Shown here: piece after piece, positions 1 through 9,975 of the stretch | Position numbering within the stretch: the first letter of the stretch is position 1 | Layout: each line of letters opens with the position of its first letter | Assembly (NCBI RefSeq): GCF_030580915.1 | Contig: NZ_JAUQTA010000002.1 | Coordinates: 434,001-498,000, forward strand | DNA: 64,000 bases | From: Nocardioides jiangxiensis | GTDB taxonomy: Bacteria; Actinomycetota; Actinomycetes; Propionibacteriales; Nocardioidaceae | Direction of reading: 5' to 3' | Program-made: the position numbers and the translations under genes | Notes under the pieces: model-generated | Database searches by the model: none | The model's input: only the letters and a program-made list of their open reading frames with translations | Told to the model about the DNA's origin: nothing

Positions 1-1
1 C

Positions 2-928
2 GGGCACACCGACCCCGGTGACGTGGTCACCATCGGCTACCTGCTGACGATCGTGGCGATGCCGATCCGGTCGATCGGCTGGCTGCTCGGCGAGTTCCCG
101 CGCAGCGTGGTCGGCTTCCGCCGGGTCAGCCGGGTCCTGGCGGCGACCGGCGAGATGCAGTACGGCACGGAGCAGCTGCCGGGTGCCGGGGCCGCGACCC
201 TCCGGGTCGACCGCCTCTCCTACGCGTACGACGCCGGCGTGCCCGTGCTCGCCGACATCGACTTCGAGCTGGCGCCGGGACGCTCGGTCGCCCTCGTGGG
301 CGCGACGGCGAGTGGCAAGAGCACCCTGACCAACCTGATCACCCGTCTCGTCGACCCCGACGACGGAGCGATCAGGGTCGACGGCGTGGACCTGCGCGAC
401 CTCGCCTCCGGCGAGCTGGCCCGGTCGGTGGCCGTGGTGCCGCAGACGGCGTTCCTCTTCGACGACACGGTCCGCGGCAACGTGACTCTCGGCGCCGACA
501 TCGCCGATGCCGATGTCTGGGCCGCCCTCCGCACCGCCCAGGCAGACGGCTTCGTGGCGGCCCTTCCGCACGGTCTCGACACGAAGCTGGGCGAGCGCGG
601 CACCTCGCTCTCCGGCGGCCAGCGCCAGCGGATCTCGCTGGCGCGGGCCCTCGTCCGTCGGCCGCGCCTGCTCGTGCTCGACGACGCGACCTCGGCGGTC
701 GACCCCGAGGTCGAGGCGCGCATCCTCGGCGCGCTGCGTGAGGGCGGGGGAGCCGCGACCCTCGTGGTCGTCGCCTACCGCAAGGCCACCATCGCGCTGG
801 CCGACGAGGTGCTGCACCTCGCCGACGGGCGCATCGTCGACCGCGGCCCCCACGCCGAGCTGCTCGCCCGCTCCGCGGCGTACGCCGACCTCGTCAACGC
901 CTACGAGACGCAGGAGGAGGACGCGTGA
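2..928 (+). CDS. ABC exporter subunit, ATP-binding/permease (5' truncated, degenerate catalytic site)
   Basis: The frame is open to the left edge, so the N-terminal membrane domain is mostly missing; only its last helix remains before the nucleotide-binding domain. Counting from the GTG at 23, Walker A GATASGKST is at about residues 93-101 and a canonical LSGGQ signature at 196-200. The Walker B end reads LVLDDATS, so the catalytic Glu is replaced by Asp (221). The H-loop His is replaced by Tyr (252, AYRKAT). These are the hallmarks of the degenerate half of a heterodimeric ABC exporter. Its stop overlaps the start of the partner gene by 4 bases, so both are translated together. The substrate (drug, lipid or peptide) cannot be told from sequence. 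Confidence 0.93.
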   Translation, partial: GHTDPGDVVTIGYLLTIVAMPIRSIGWLLGEFPRSVVGFRRVSRVLAATGEMQYGTEQLPGAGAATLRVDRLSYAYDAGVPVLADIDFELAPGRSVALVGATASGKSTLTNLITRLVDPDDGAIRVDGVDLRDLASGELARSVAVVPQTAFLFDDTVRGNVTLGADIADADVWAALRTAQADGFVAALPHGLDTKLGERGTSLSGGQRQRISLARALVRRPRLLVLDDATSAVDPEVEARILGALREGGGAATLVVVAYRKATIALADEVLHLADGRIVDRGPHAELLARSAAYADLVNAYETQEEDA

Positions 929-2715
929 GCACCCCCGAGCCGACGGTCGGCACCGGCGCCGACATCGCCGCCCTCGCCACGATCCGCCGGGGCATGCGGA
1001 TCTCGCCGGAGCTGCGCGACGGCCTCGGCGTGACACTGCTGCTGGCCCTGGTCGCCACCGTCGGCCAGGTCGTCGTGCCGATCACGATGCAGAAGACCAT
1101 CGACCACGGCCTCGCCGAGGGGCGATCCGTCGACCTCGGCTACATGCTCGGCATGGGCGTCGTCGCGATGGCTGCGATCCTGGCGACGGGCGTGGCGTCG
1201 TACCTGATGACGAGCAGGCTCTTCACCCAGGCCGAGCGTGGGCTGGCCACCCTGCGGATCAAGGCGTTCCGCCACGTCCACGACCTGCCCCTCCTGACCC
1301 AGAACACCGAGCGGCGCGGGGCTCTCGTCAGCCGGGTGACCAGTGACGTCGACCAGGTGTCGCAGTTCCTCGTCTTCGGCGGAGTCTTCGCCATCGTCAG
1401 CATCGGCCAGATCCTGGTCGCGACCGTGATCATGCTCGTCTACAGCTGGCAGCTCTGCCTCGTGGTCTGGGTCTGCTTCCTTCCGCTCTTCCTCAGCCTG
1501 CGCTGGTTCCAGCAGCGGCTCTCCGACGCGTACGGCGTCGTGCGTGCGCAGGTCGGCGTGATGCTCGGCGCGATCGCCGAGCCCGTCGTCGGCGCCGCCG
1601 TCATCCGTGCCTATGCCGTCCAGGAGCGCACGCAGGCCCGCATCGACGAGGCGATCGCCGCCAACCAGCTCGCGGCCACCAAGGCCCAGGGCTTCACGGC
1701 GTTCTCCTTCTCGCTGGGCGGCCTCTCGGGTGGGCTGGCCAATGCCGGCGTCCTCGTGATCGGCATCTGGCTCGGGTTCGCCGGCCAGATCACGGCCGGC
1801 GAGGTCATCGCCTTCGCCTTCCTCGTCACCTTGTTCGTCGGCCCCGTCCAGATGGGCACGCAGGTGCTGACCGATGCGCAGAACGCCCTGGCAGGCTGGC
1901 GCCGCGTCATCGGCGTGCTCGACACCCCGGCGGAGCTGGTCGACCCCGGCGCCGACGGCGAGGTGCTGCCGCGCGGCCCGATCGACGTCGCCTTCCGTGG
2001 CGTCTCCTTCGGCTACCCCGGAGGTCCGCTGGTGCTGCAGGACATCGACCTGCACGTCACCTCGGGCACTCGTGTCGCGGTGGTGGGGGAGACGGGCTCG
2101 GGCAAGTCGACCCTGGCCAAGCTGCTGACCCGCCTCATGGACCCCACCTCCGGAGAGGTGCTCCTCGACGGTGTCGACGTACGCCGGATCGCCAACGCCT
2201 CGCTGCGCCGCAGCGTCGTGCTCGTGCCGCAGGAGGGCTTCCTCATCGACGACACCCTGCGGGCGAACGTGCAGTGGGGCCGCGACGGTGCGACCGACGA
2301 GGAGATCCAGGCCTCGGCCCGCGAGCTCGGCATCAGTGACTGGCTGGAGGCGCTCCCGCACGGGCTCGACACCCAGGTCGGCCAGCGGGGTGAGTCGATG
2401 AGCGCGGGGGAGCGGCAGCTCGTCGCCCTCCTGCGGGCCCACCTGACCGACCCGGACCTGCTGGTCCTCGACGAGGCGACCAGCGCGGTCGACCCGCAGC
2501 TCGAGATGCGGATGGCCCGGGCCCTGGAGCAGCTGATGTCGGGCCGCACGTCGGTCACGATCGCCCACCGCCTCACCACGGCGGAGAACGCCGACGAGGT
2601 CGTCGTCGTCGACCGCGGCCGGATCGTGCAGCGCGGTCCGCACGCGGTGCTCGTCGACCGTCCGGGCCCGTATGCCGGCCTGCACGCGAGCTGGGTCGCG
2701 CAGCAGGCCCACTGA
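925..2715 (+). CDS. ABC exporter subunit, ATP-binding/permease (partner of preceding gene)
   Basis: Full-length type IV ABC half-exporter of 596 residues: a six-helix membrane domain (about residues 30-330) followed by the nucleotide-binding domain. Walker A GETGSGKST is at 388-396, Walker B LVLDEATS keeps the catalytic Glu (517), and the H-loop His is present (548). The signature motif is altered to MSAGE (492-496) in place of LSGGQ. This complements the upstream subunit, which has a good signature but a poor Walker B and H-loop, so the dimer should have one active and one degenerate ATP site. The GTG start overlaps the upstream stop (GTGA). Located in the cytoplasmic membrane; the substrate is unknown. 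Confidence 0.95.
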   Translation: MSTPEPTVGTGADIAALATIRRGMRISPELRDGLGVTLLLALVATVGQVVVPITMQKTIDHGLAEGRSVDLGYMLGMGVVAMAAILATGVASYLMTSRLFTQAERGLATLRIKAFRHVHDLPLLTQNTERRGALVSRVTSDVDQVSQFLVFGGVFAIVSIGQILVATVIMLVYSWQLCLVVWVCFLPLFLSLRWFQQRLSDAYGVVRAQVGVMLGAIAEPVVGAAVIRAYAVQERTQARIDEAIAANQLAATKAQGFTAFSFSLGGLSGGLANAGVLVIGIWLGFAGQITAGEVIAFAFLVTLFVGPVQMGTQVLTDAQNALAGWRRVIGVLDTPAELVDPGADGEVLPRGPIDVAFRGVSFGYPGGPLVLQDIDLHVTSGTRVAVVGETGSGKSTLAKLLTRLMDPTSGEVLLDGVDVRRIANASLRRSVVLVPQEGFLIDDTLRANVQWGRDGATDEEIQASARELGISDWLEALPHGLDTQVGQRGESMSAGERQLVALLRAHLTDPDLLVLDEATSAVDPQLEMRMARALEQLMSGRTSVTIAHRLTTAENADEVVVVDRGRIVQRGPHAVLVDRPGPYAGLHASWVAQQAH

Positions 2716-2765
2716 CCAGGCCCAGCAGCCTCCCGGAACGGGGCGCGGTCAGGGAGGATGGCGGC

Positions 2766-4460
2766 GTGGCCGACCCGATCATCCTCCTCGTCTCCGGGGA
2801 GTTCCTCGACGTCCTGACCGAGCACTTCCGCCGCTACGAGCAGGAGTACGACGTCCGCGCGGCCGCGACCGCGGCCGAGGCGACGGCGACCATGACGGCC
2901 GCGGTGGCCGCCGGGCAGCCCGTCGCGATGGTCGTGAGCGACTCCCAGCTGCCCGACGCATCCCTGCTGGCCGCGATGCACGAGTGGCGGGTCCTCGTGC
3001 CCACCGCACGGAGGATCGTGGCGATCCCGATCAGCCGGTTCGGCGCCGAGACCATGGCGCTGCGCCCCGCGCTGCAGAAGGGCAAGTTCGACACCCACCT
3101 CCTGCTGCCCCAGGGCCTGCGCGACGAGGAGTTCCACTACGCGGTGGTCGAGCTGCTCAGCGACTGGGGCGCGACCGTCGCGACCTCCGAGATCGACACC
3201 GTCCGCGTGATCACGCCCGACAGCTCGCCGCTCGCGCTCGCAGTCCGCGACTTCCTGGACCGGACCGGCTTCCCCCACCGGACCTATGCGCCGGACTCGC
3301 CGCAGGGCCAGGAGGCGCTGGCACTGCACGACGGGCCGCCGCGGTTTCCCCTCGTGCACCTGTCGTCGCGGCCGTTCGCCGACCGGCCGATCATCGCGCC
3401 GTCGTCGGTTAGGGAGCTCGCAGCCCTGATCTACGGCCGCCCGTCCGACATCGAGGTCGACACCGTCGTGGACCTCGCCGTCGTCGGAGCCGGGCCGGCG
3501 GGCCTCGCTGCCGCGGTCTACGGCGCCTCCGAGGGCCTCACCACGGTGGTCATCGAGTCGGACGTCATCGGTGGACAGGCCGGCACCAGCTCGATGATCC
3601 GCAACTACCTCGGCTTCCCGCGCGGCATCTCCGGCATGCGCCTGGCGCAGCGTGCCCGCACCCAGGCGATCCGCTTCGGCGTCCGGTTCTTCACGGGCTG
3701 GCCGGTGGTCGAGCTGCGTCCCGGTGCCGACGGTGCGCCCCACACGCTGGTCACCGAGGGCGGCGAGCTGCGCGCCCACGCCGTCCTCGTCGCCTCGGGC
3801 GTCACCTATCGGCGCCTCGGCGTGACGCCGCTCGAGGACCTCGTCGGAGCCGGGGTCAACTACGGAGCGGCGATGACGGCGGCGCGCGAGATGGAGGACC
3901 GTGACGTGTACGTGGTCGGCGGCGGCAACTCCGCCGGCCAGGCCGCCGTGCACCTGGCGCGCTTCGCGCGGTCGGTCACGATCCTCGTCCGGCGCGACGG
4001 CCTGGCCGCCACCATGTCGAAGTACCTCATCGACGAGATCGAGTGGAACCCGCGGATCACCGTGCGCCCCACCACGCAGATCGTCGACGGTGGTGCCGAC
4101 GAGAGCGGCCAGCTCGGCTGGCTGCGGCTCAGGGACCTGAGCACCGGCGCCGAGGAGCGTGTCGGCGCGGGTGGTCTCTTCCTCCTCATCGGCGCCGCCG
4201 CACACGGGGACTGGCTGCCCGAAGACGTACGCCGCGACGAGCGCGGGTTCGTGCTCACCGGGCGCGACGTGCCGGCGGAGTGCTGGGCCGACGGCCTGCC
4301 GCCGGCCAACCTCGCGACCTGCGTGCCCGGCGTCTTCGCCGCCGGCGACATCCGGTCCGGCTCGATGAAGCGCGTCGCGACGGCGAGCGGTGAGGGCGCG
4401 TCCGCGGTGGCGCTGGTGCACGCGTACCTCGAGGGGCTGCGGTCACCCGCGAGCCACTAA
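2766..4460 (+). CDS. Receiver-like / thioredoxin-reductase-like FAD oxidoreductase lacking CxxC
   Basis: A 564-residue protein. About residues 1-140 look like a response-regulator receiver, with an acidic site in VVSDSQLPD. Residues about 145-235 resemble the thioredoxin/glutaredoxin-like spacer of fused regulator-reductases. From about 238 there is a pyridine-nucleotide disulfide reductase fold, with FAD motif [15 protein letters not shown] and NAD(P)H motif VVGGGNSAGQAAVHLAR. Where thioredoxin reductase carries its redox CxxC the sequence reads GVNYGAAMTAARE, so it cannot reduce thioredoxin in the usual way. Fusions of this type are known in actinobacteria with unclear electron acceptor. 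The GTG start is preceded by AGGGAGG and by a GAGGAT hexamer six bases upstream, so either an SD-led or a leaderless start is possible. Confidence 0.85.
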   Translation: MADPIILLVSGEFLDVLTEHFRRYEQEYDVRAAATAAEATATMTAAVAAGQPVAMVVSDSQLPDASLLAAMHEWRVLVPTARRIVAIPISRFGAETMALRPALQKGKFDTHLLLPQGLRDEEFHYAVVELLSDWGATVATSEIDTVRVITPDSSPLALAVRDFLDRTGFPHRTYAPDSPQGQEALALHDGPPRFPLVHLSSRPFADRPIIAPSSVRELAALIYGRPSDIEVDTVVDLAVVGAGPAGLAAAVYGASEGLTTVVIESDVIGGQAGTSSMIRNYLGFPRGISGMRLAQRARTQAIRFGVRFFTGWPVVELRPGADGAPHTLVTEGGELRAHAVLVASGVTYRRLGVTPLEDLVGAGVNYGAAMTAAREMEDRDVYVVGGGNSAGQAAVHLARFARSVTILVRRDGLAATMSKYLIDEIEWNPRITVRPTTQIVDGGADESGQLGWLRLRDLSTGAEERVGAGGLFLLIGAAAHGDWLPEDVRRDERGFVLTGRDVPAECWADGLPPANLATCVPGVFAAGDIRSGSMKRVATASGEGASAVALVHAYLEGLRSPASH

Positions 4461-4463
4461 CCT
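4458..4463 (+). promoter_or_regulatory. Leaderless promoter -10 (TAACCT) of hisI
   Basis: TAACCT ends six bases before the GTG of hisI and includes the TAA stop of the upstream gene. No ribosome-binding site is present. Transcription would begin at or next to the GTG. Confidence 0.6.
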
Positions 4464-4469
4464 TGGCGC

Positions 4470-4832
4470 GTGACCGACCAGCAGCTCGACCCGACCATCG
4501 CCGCCCGCCTGAAGCGCACCGCCGACGGCCTGGTGCCGGCGATCGCCCAGCAGTTCGACTCCGGCGAGGTGCTGATGATGGGCTGGATGGACGACGAGGC
4601 CCTGCGCCGCACCCTGACCACTGGTCGCGCCGTCTACTGGAGCCGCAGCCGTCAGGAGTACTGGGCCAAGGGCGACACCTCCGGCCACGTGCAGCACGTC
4701 AAGGAGGTCCGTCTGGACTGCGACGGTGACACCATCCTGGTGAAGGTCGACCAGGTCGGGGCTGCCTGCCACACCGGCGACCGCACCTGCTTCGACGCCG
4801 ACCTGCTGGGGCCGGCCGAGGCCCTGGCGTGA
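4470..4832 (+). CDS. hisI: Phosphoribosyl-AMP cyclohydrolase
   Basis: Cytosolic enzyme that opens the adenine ring of phosphoribosyl-AMP, the third step of histidine synthesis. The 120-residue length is usual for the monofunctional HisI. Visible motifs are the substrate/metal region [13 protein letters not shown] and [18 protein letters not shown], and the zinc-binding Cys cluster [12 protein letters not shown] near residues 93-104. The GTG start fits a leaderless promoter. The stop overlaps the start of the following membrane protein gene (GTGA). In mycobacteria trpE sits between these two genes; here it is absent. Confidence 0.96.
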   Translation: MTDQQLDPTIAARLKRTADGLVPAIAQQFDSGEVLMMGWMDDEALRRTLTTGRAVYWSRSRQEYWAKGDTSGHVQHVKEVRLDCDGDTILVKVDQVGAACHTGDRTCFDADLLGPAEALA

Positions 4833-5494
4833 CCCAGCGCGAGACCGCGGGCGCGAGCCGGGGCCGGCGTACCTTCGGGCCTGTCGCCCTGCTGGGCCTG
4901 GCGACCGCGGGGCTGGCGGCCGTCGCCGGCAACAAGACCTGGACCGAGGCGCACCGGCCGACCGGCTCGTGCAACCCCGCAGACCTCCCGGCCGGCATCG
5001 TGTGGTCGGACTTCGCCCAGCGCTCCCCGCTGGCCGGGGCGGTCGCTCTGGTCCTGCTCGCGGCGTGGGGTGTCCTGCTGGTCACCCGCGGACCGGTCCG
5101 CCGGGCGATGGCCGTCGTGGCCGTGCTCGCTGCGGCCGGCTACCTCGCCACGGCGGTCGAGGCAGCCTGGTCCCTGCGCGACCTGACGGAGCGGAAGGTC
5201 GCCGAGCGGATCGGCCACGTGGCCGGCTGTGGGCAGGCGCGCGTCTGGATGAGCGACACCTGGTGGCACACCGCCCTCGCGACAGGTGTGGTCGCGCTCC
5301 TGGTGGCCGTACTGGCCGTCGTGCTGGCGCCGCACTGGCCCGAGATGGGGAGCCGGTACGACGCCCCGACGCAGGGCGAGGGCCCGGCGGGTGTGCCGCT
5401 CGAGCAGCAGTCGAGCATCGACCTGTGGAAGTCGCTTGACGCAGGTCACGATCCGACTCGTGACCCGGACGACCACGACAGCCCGCAAGCCTGA
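4829..5494 (+). CDS. Tryptophan-operon-associated membrane protein (TIGR02234 type)
   Basis: Integral membrane protein of 221 residues with about four hydrophobic segments (around residues 18-35, 67-87, 92-110 and 148-170). The C-terminal cytoplasmic tail carries the family signature: GSRYDAP, then [16 protein letters not shown]. Proteins of this family sit beside trp genes across Actinomycetota; their biochemical role is not established. It overlaps hisI by 4 bases and is followed by a small HGxxPAAW protein, as is common in this neighbourhood. Confidence 0.87.
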   Translation: MTQRETAGASRGRRTFGPVALLGLATAGLAAVAGNKTWTEAHRPTGSCNPADLPAGIVWSDFAQRSPLAGAVALVLLAAWGVLLVTRGPVRRAMAVVAVLAAAGYLATAVEAAWSLRDLTERKVAERIGHVAGCGQARVWMSDTWWHTALATGVVALLVAVLAVVLAPHWPEMGSRYDAPTQGEGPAGVPLEQQSSIDLWKSLDAGHDPTRDPDDHDSPQA

Positions 5495-5539
5495 CTAGAC
5501 TGTCGCCGCAATCGCAGCACGACGAGGAGAACCACGCGC

Positions 5540-5743
5540 ATGTCTGACTCTCACGGCAACACCCCCGCGGCCTGGACCGCGGTCTTCATCGGTCTGGCTG
5601 CGTTCGTCGTGGGCGGCATCGGTCTGATGTTCTCGCCGCTCAACTGGACCCTCTTCTGGGTCGGTGTCGTGATCCTGGCGATCGCCCCGGTCGCGCTCGT
5701 CGTCCTGAACAAGATGGGCTTCGGTGAGGGCACCGGCCACTGA
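5540..5743 (+). CDS. Small HGxxPAAW-motif membrane protein
   Basis: A 67-residue protein with the N-terminal motif HGNTPAAW (residues 5-12) and two hydrophobic helices (about 14-32 and 36-54). The motif defines a small actinobacterial membrane family of unknown function that usually lies between the trp-associated membrane protein and trpC. A good ribosome-binding site (GAGGAGA) lies nine bases before the ATG. A TAGACT hexamer at 5496-5501 could be its -10. Confidence 0.85.
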   Translation: MSDSHGNTPAAWTAVFIGLAAFVVGGIGLMFSPLNWTLFWVGVVILAIAPVALVVLNKMGFGEGTGH

Positions 5744-6167
5744 GGCGCTGACCGCCTCGGTCGCCCGCAGCTCGCGCCGCGTGCGTGAGCTGGCGACGCC
5801 CCTCGGCCTGGCCGCGTCGGTCGCTGCGGCGAGCGTCGCCCTCCACCTGCGTGACCCCCACGAGCAGGGCTCGTGGGGGTTCTGCCCGTTCCTGGCGCTC
5901 ACCGGCCACCCGTGCCCCGGCTGCGGCGGACTGCGGGCGGTCAACGACCTCACCCGTCTCGACGTCGTCGGCGCGGCGTCGAGCAACCTCTACTTCGTCG
6001 CGAGCATCCCGTTCCTGGCCTTCGGATGGGTCCTGTGGGTGCGCAAGGCCTGGCGCGGCGAGCCCGTCGCGGGGCCGAGCACGCGCACTGTCAGCATCGC
6101 GCTCGTCCTGTTGCTCCTCTTCTGGGTCGCCCGCAACACGCCGTGGGGTGCCTGGCTGGCGCCGTGA
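5724..6167 (+). CDS. DUF2752 membrane protein
   Basis: A 147-residue membrane protein with the DUF2752 hallmark CPFLALTGHPCPGCGGLRA around residues 52-70, a Cys-rich loop between hydrophobic segments, followed by two more helices. Function is unknown; the CPxCG-type motif suggests metal or redox binding. The GTG start at 5724 lies inside the previous gene (20 base overlap), so expression is probably coupled; an internal GTG at 5782 is a possible alternative. The gene ends just before a strong hairpin terminator. Confidence 0.82.
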   Translation: MRAPATEALTASVARSSRRVRELATPLGLAASVAAASVALHLRDPHEQGSWGFCPFLALTGHPCPGCGGLRAVNDLTRLDVVGAASSNLYFVASIPFLAFGWVLWVRKAWRGEPVAGPSTRTVSIALVLLLLFWVARNTPWGAWLAP

Positions 6168-6178
6168 GGCTGGCGCGC

Positions 6179-6212
6179 GAAGGGCCCGCGACCTGGTGGT
6201 CGCGGGCCCTTC
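6179..6212. terminator. Bidirectional hairpin terminator
   Basis: A perfect 15-base-pair stem (6179-6193 with 6198-6212) with a TGGT loop, between the convergent DUF2752 and DUF4190 genes. It can serve both strands. Confidence 0.8.
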
Positions 6213-6223
6213 GGTTCACTGGT

Positions 6224-6592
6224 TCAGTAGTTCGTCGTCTCGAAGCGGTTGACGTCGATGACCCCGGTCGCCAGCAGCGTGATGTTGAGGATCAGCCCGA
6301 CCGCCGTCAGGCAGATGGCGATGATTCCCATGATCCGTCCGTTGCGGACCTTGTCGAGGCCGGTCAGTGCGCCACCGGACGCCTCGATCTCGCGGATGGC
6401 CGAGCCGCTCATGAGGAGCGGGGCCAGGCCGATCAGACCGAGGAACGCGCAGCAGAAGACACCGATGGCGCCGAGGACGAGACTCACGATGCCGAGCGCG
6501 AAGATCGTTCCCGCCCGCGGGTGCTCCATCGGAGCACCGCCGTACTGAGGCGGGTAGCCGTAGCCCGGCGGCGGCGGAGGAAGGCTGCTCAT
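6224..6592 (-). CDS. DUF4190-type membrane protein (second of a pair)
   Basis: A 122-residue protein with a Pro/Tyr-rich N-terminus (MSSLPPPPPGYGYPPQYG) followed by two hydrophobic segments, the usual DUF4190 layout. Its start ATG shares one base with the stop of the upstream paralogue (TGATG), so the two are co-translated. The identical first nine residues (MSSLPPPPP) and the same domain plan show a tandem duplication. Function is unknown; such proteins are often placed with the actinobacterial cell envelope. A longer open frame extends upstream, but the paralogue occupies it. Confidence 0.8.
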   Translation of the reverse strand: MSSLPPPPPGYGYPPQYGGAPMEHPRAGTIFALGIVSLVLGAIGVFCCAFLGLIGLAPLLMSGSAIREIEASGGALTGLDKVRNGRIMGIIAICLTAVGLILNITLLATGVIDVNRFETTNY

Positions 6593-6948
6593 CAGTAGCC
6601 CGTGCTCGTGTTGGTCGAGCTGTCGAACGCGCCGGCCGCGACCAGGATGACCACGACCACGATCGCCACGATGGACAGGATGATCTGGATCAGGGCGATG
6701 ATCTTGGCCGCCTTGAGCATCCCCTCGCCGCCGATGGTGCCGTTGGACGCGAGGGTCTCGCGCTCGGCGTTGCGGGCGATGATGAACGCCGGCACGGAGA
6801 GCAGGAGGCCGCAGACGAACCAGCTGACGATCGAGAGCACGAGGGCCAGCACGGCCTTCGGGTGGTTCGGCGGCACCGCGCCGGGCGCGGGTGCTCCGTA
6901 CGTGGGCGGCGTCGGGCCACCCGGCGGCGGCGGAGGCAGAGAGCTCAT
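6592..6948 (-). CDS. DUF4190-type membrane protein (first of a pair)
   Basis: A 118-residue protein with a Pro-rich N-terminus MSSLPPPPPGGPTPP, a hydrophobic segment around residues 35-55, an amphipathic stretch (ARNAERETLASNG) and a second long hydrophobic segment near 77-104. This is the DUF4190 pattern. The ATG at 6948 is chosen because a GGGGGA ribosome-binding site lies just upstream and the paralogue starts with the same residues. A TAGGGT hexamer at 7004-7009 on this strand is a likely -10, giving a short leader. It runs opposite to the flanking trp genes, interrupting that cluster. Confidence 0.8.
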   Translation of the reverse strand: MSSLPPPPPGGPTPPTYGAPAPGAVPPNHPKAVLALVLSIVSWFVCGLLLSVPAFIIARNAERETLASNGTIGGEGMLKAAKIIALIQIILSIVAIVVVVILVAAGAFDSSTNTSTGY

Positions 6949-7044
6949 GGTTCCCCCAGAGGAGTCGGTGCGCCACGTCCGAGTGTGACGCAGGTTGCAT
7001 CGGACCCTAGCCCCCTGCGCGGGAAGCCCGGAATATCCCGCGCC

Positions 7045-7143
7045 GTGACCGTGGAACCCGGCGAAACCCGGTGGCGGCGCCGTGAGACGCTTGGACCCCT
7101 CCCGGAGGATGTCCGGGACACCTACGCGCAGGAGCACCAGTGA
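7045..7143 (+). CDS. Possible 32-residue leader ORF overlapping trpC
   Basis: A short frame from GTG 7045 (or GTG 7051) contains one Trp codon followed by three Arg codons (TRWRRRE) and ends in a TGA that overlaps the trpC start as GTGA. A GAATAT hexamer at 7031-7036 lies eight bases upstream, compatible with leaderless translation. A 7-base-pair hairpin (7100-7118) sits inside it. It may be a leader peptide coupling translation to trpC, or a chance open frame in GC-rich DNA. Confidence 0.3.
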   Translation: MTVEPGETRWRRRETLGPLPEDVRDTYAQEHQ

Positions 7144-7936
7144 GCACCACGTCGGTCCTCGACGACATCATCGCCGGAGTCCGTGAGGACCTCGCTGTAC
7201 GCGAGGCGCTCCTGCCGTACGACGAGGTCGTGGCCCTCGCCAAGGCCGCCCCGGCACCGCGCGACCCGATGCCGGCGTTCCGCGCCGCGGGCACCAGCGT
7301 GATCTCCGAGGTGAAGCGCAAGTCGCCCTCCAAGGGCGAGCTCGCCGAGATCACCGACCCGGCCGCGCTGGCGCAGTCGTACGCCGCGGGCGGTGCCCAC
7401 GCGATCTCCGTACTGACCGAGCAGCGTCGCTTCGGTGGCTCCCTCGACGACCTCCGTGCCGTCCGCGCGGCCGTGGACACGCCACTGCTCCGCAAGGACT
7501 TCATGGTCACGAGCTACCAGATCCACGAGGCCCGGGCCGCCGGCGCCGACCTGGTGCTGCTGATCGTCGCGGCCCTCGACGACACCGACCTCAAGGCGCT
7601 CTACGACGAGGCCACGGCCCTCGGCATGACCGTGCTCGTGGAGGTCCACGACGAGGACGAGACGCGGCGTGCGGTGGAGCTCGGTGCCGAGCTGATCGGT
7701 GTCAACGCCCGCAACCTCAAGACGCTCGCCGTCGACAACGACACCTTCGGCCGCCTCGCCGCGCTGATCCCCGACGACCGCGTGAAGGTGGCCGAGTCCG
7801 GCATCACCAGCCCCGCGGACGTCGCGCGGTTCGCCCGCGAGGGTGCCCGGGTGGTGCTGGTCGGCGAGGCCCTCGTGAAGGACGGCGACCCCGAAGGCGC
7901 CGTCCGCTCCATGACCGGACTGACGGGAGAGGACGC

Positions 7937-7940
<4 letters not shown>
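7140..7940 (+). CDS. trpC: Indole-3-glycerol phosphate synthase
   Basis: Cytosolic TIM-barrel enzyme that closes the indole ring in tryptophan synthesis, using carboxyphenylamino-deoxyribulose phosphate. The 266-residue length is typical. Seen motifs are the N-terminal catalytic Lys region [12 protein letters not shown] (residues 55-66), LRKDFMV with the second catalytic Lys, and the phosphate-binding GVNARNLKT and VAESGI strands. The GTG start is preceded by GGAG. Its stop overlaps trpB by 4 bases. trpE, trpD and trpF are not in the window. Confidence 0.97.
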
Positions 7941-9177
<1,237 letters not shown>

Positions 9178-9181
<4 letters not shown>

Positions 9182-9975
9182 GCACCGCTCCCGCGTTCGC
9201 GCGCGCCAAGGCGGAGGGCCGCGCGGCCCTCATCGGCTACCTCCCGGCCGGCTTCCCCGACCTCGAGGGCTCGATCGAGGCACTCACGGTGATGGTCGCG
9301 CACGGCTGCGACATCATCGAGGTCGGCCTGCCCTACACCGACCCGGTGATGGACGGCCCGGTCATCCAGGCGGCCGCCCAGCAGGCGCTGGACAACGGCA
9401 CCCGGACCAAGCAGGTCCTGCAGGTCGTCGAGGCCGTGGCGAAGGCCGGCGCCCCGACGCTGGTGATGACCTACTGGGGCCCGGTCGAGCGCTACGGGGT
9501 GGAGGCGTTCGCCGCCGACCTCGCGAGCGCCGGGGGAGCGGGCCTGATCACGCCCGACATCACGCCCGACTTCGGCCAGGAGTGGATCGCCGCTGCGGAC
9601 GCGCACGACCTCGACAAGGTCTTCCTCGTGGCGCCGTCCAGCACCGACGAGCGGATCGCGCTGACGACCGCCGCGAGCCGTGGCTTCGTCTACGCGACCG
9701 GCGTCATGGGCGTCACCGGCGGCAAGCAGGCGACCGCTGACGTCGTCCGTCCCCTCATCGAGCGCACCAAGGCGACGACCGACCTGCCGGTGGGCGTCGG
9801 TGTCGGTGTCAGCACCGGCGCGCAGGCCGCCCAGTTCGCCCAGTACGCCGACGCCGTCATCGTGGGCTCGGCGTTCGTGCGCACGCTGCTCGACGCCCCC
9901 GACCGGGCTGCCGGCCTGCGCGACCTCGCCGCCCTCACGGAGGAGCTGGCCGCCGGAGTCCGTGGCCGTGCCTGA
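9178..9975 (+). CDS. trpA: Tryptophan synthase alpha chain
   Basis: TIM-barrel subunit that cleaves indole-3-glycerol phosphate and channels indole to TrpB. The protein has 265 residues. The catalytic Glu and Asp are both visible in [16 protein letters not shown] (residues about 42-57). The phosphate-binding loop [17 protein letters not shown] and GSAFVR lie toward the C-terminus. GTG start overlapping the trpB stop. The SCO lipoprotein gene begins within the last codons of this gene. Confidence 0.97.
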
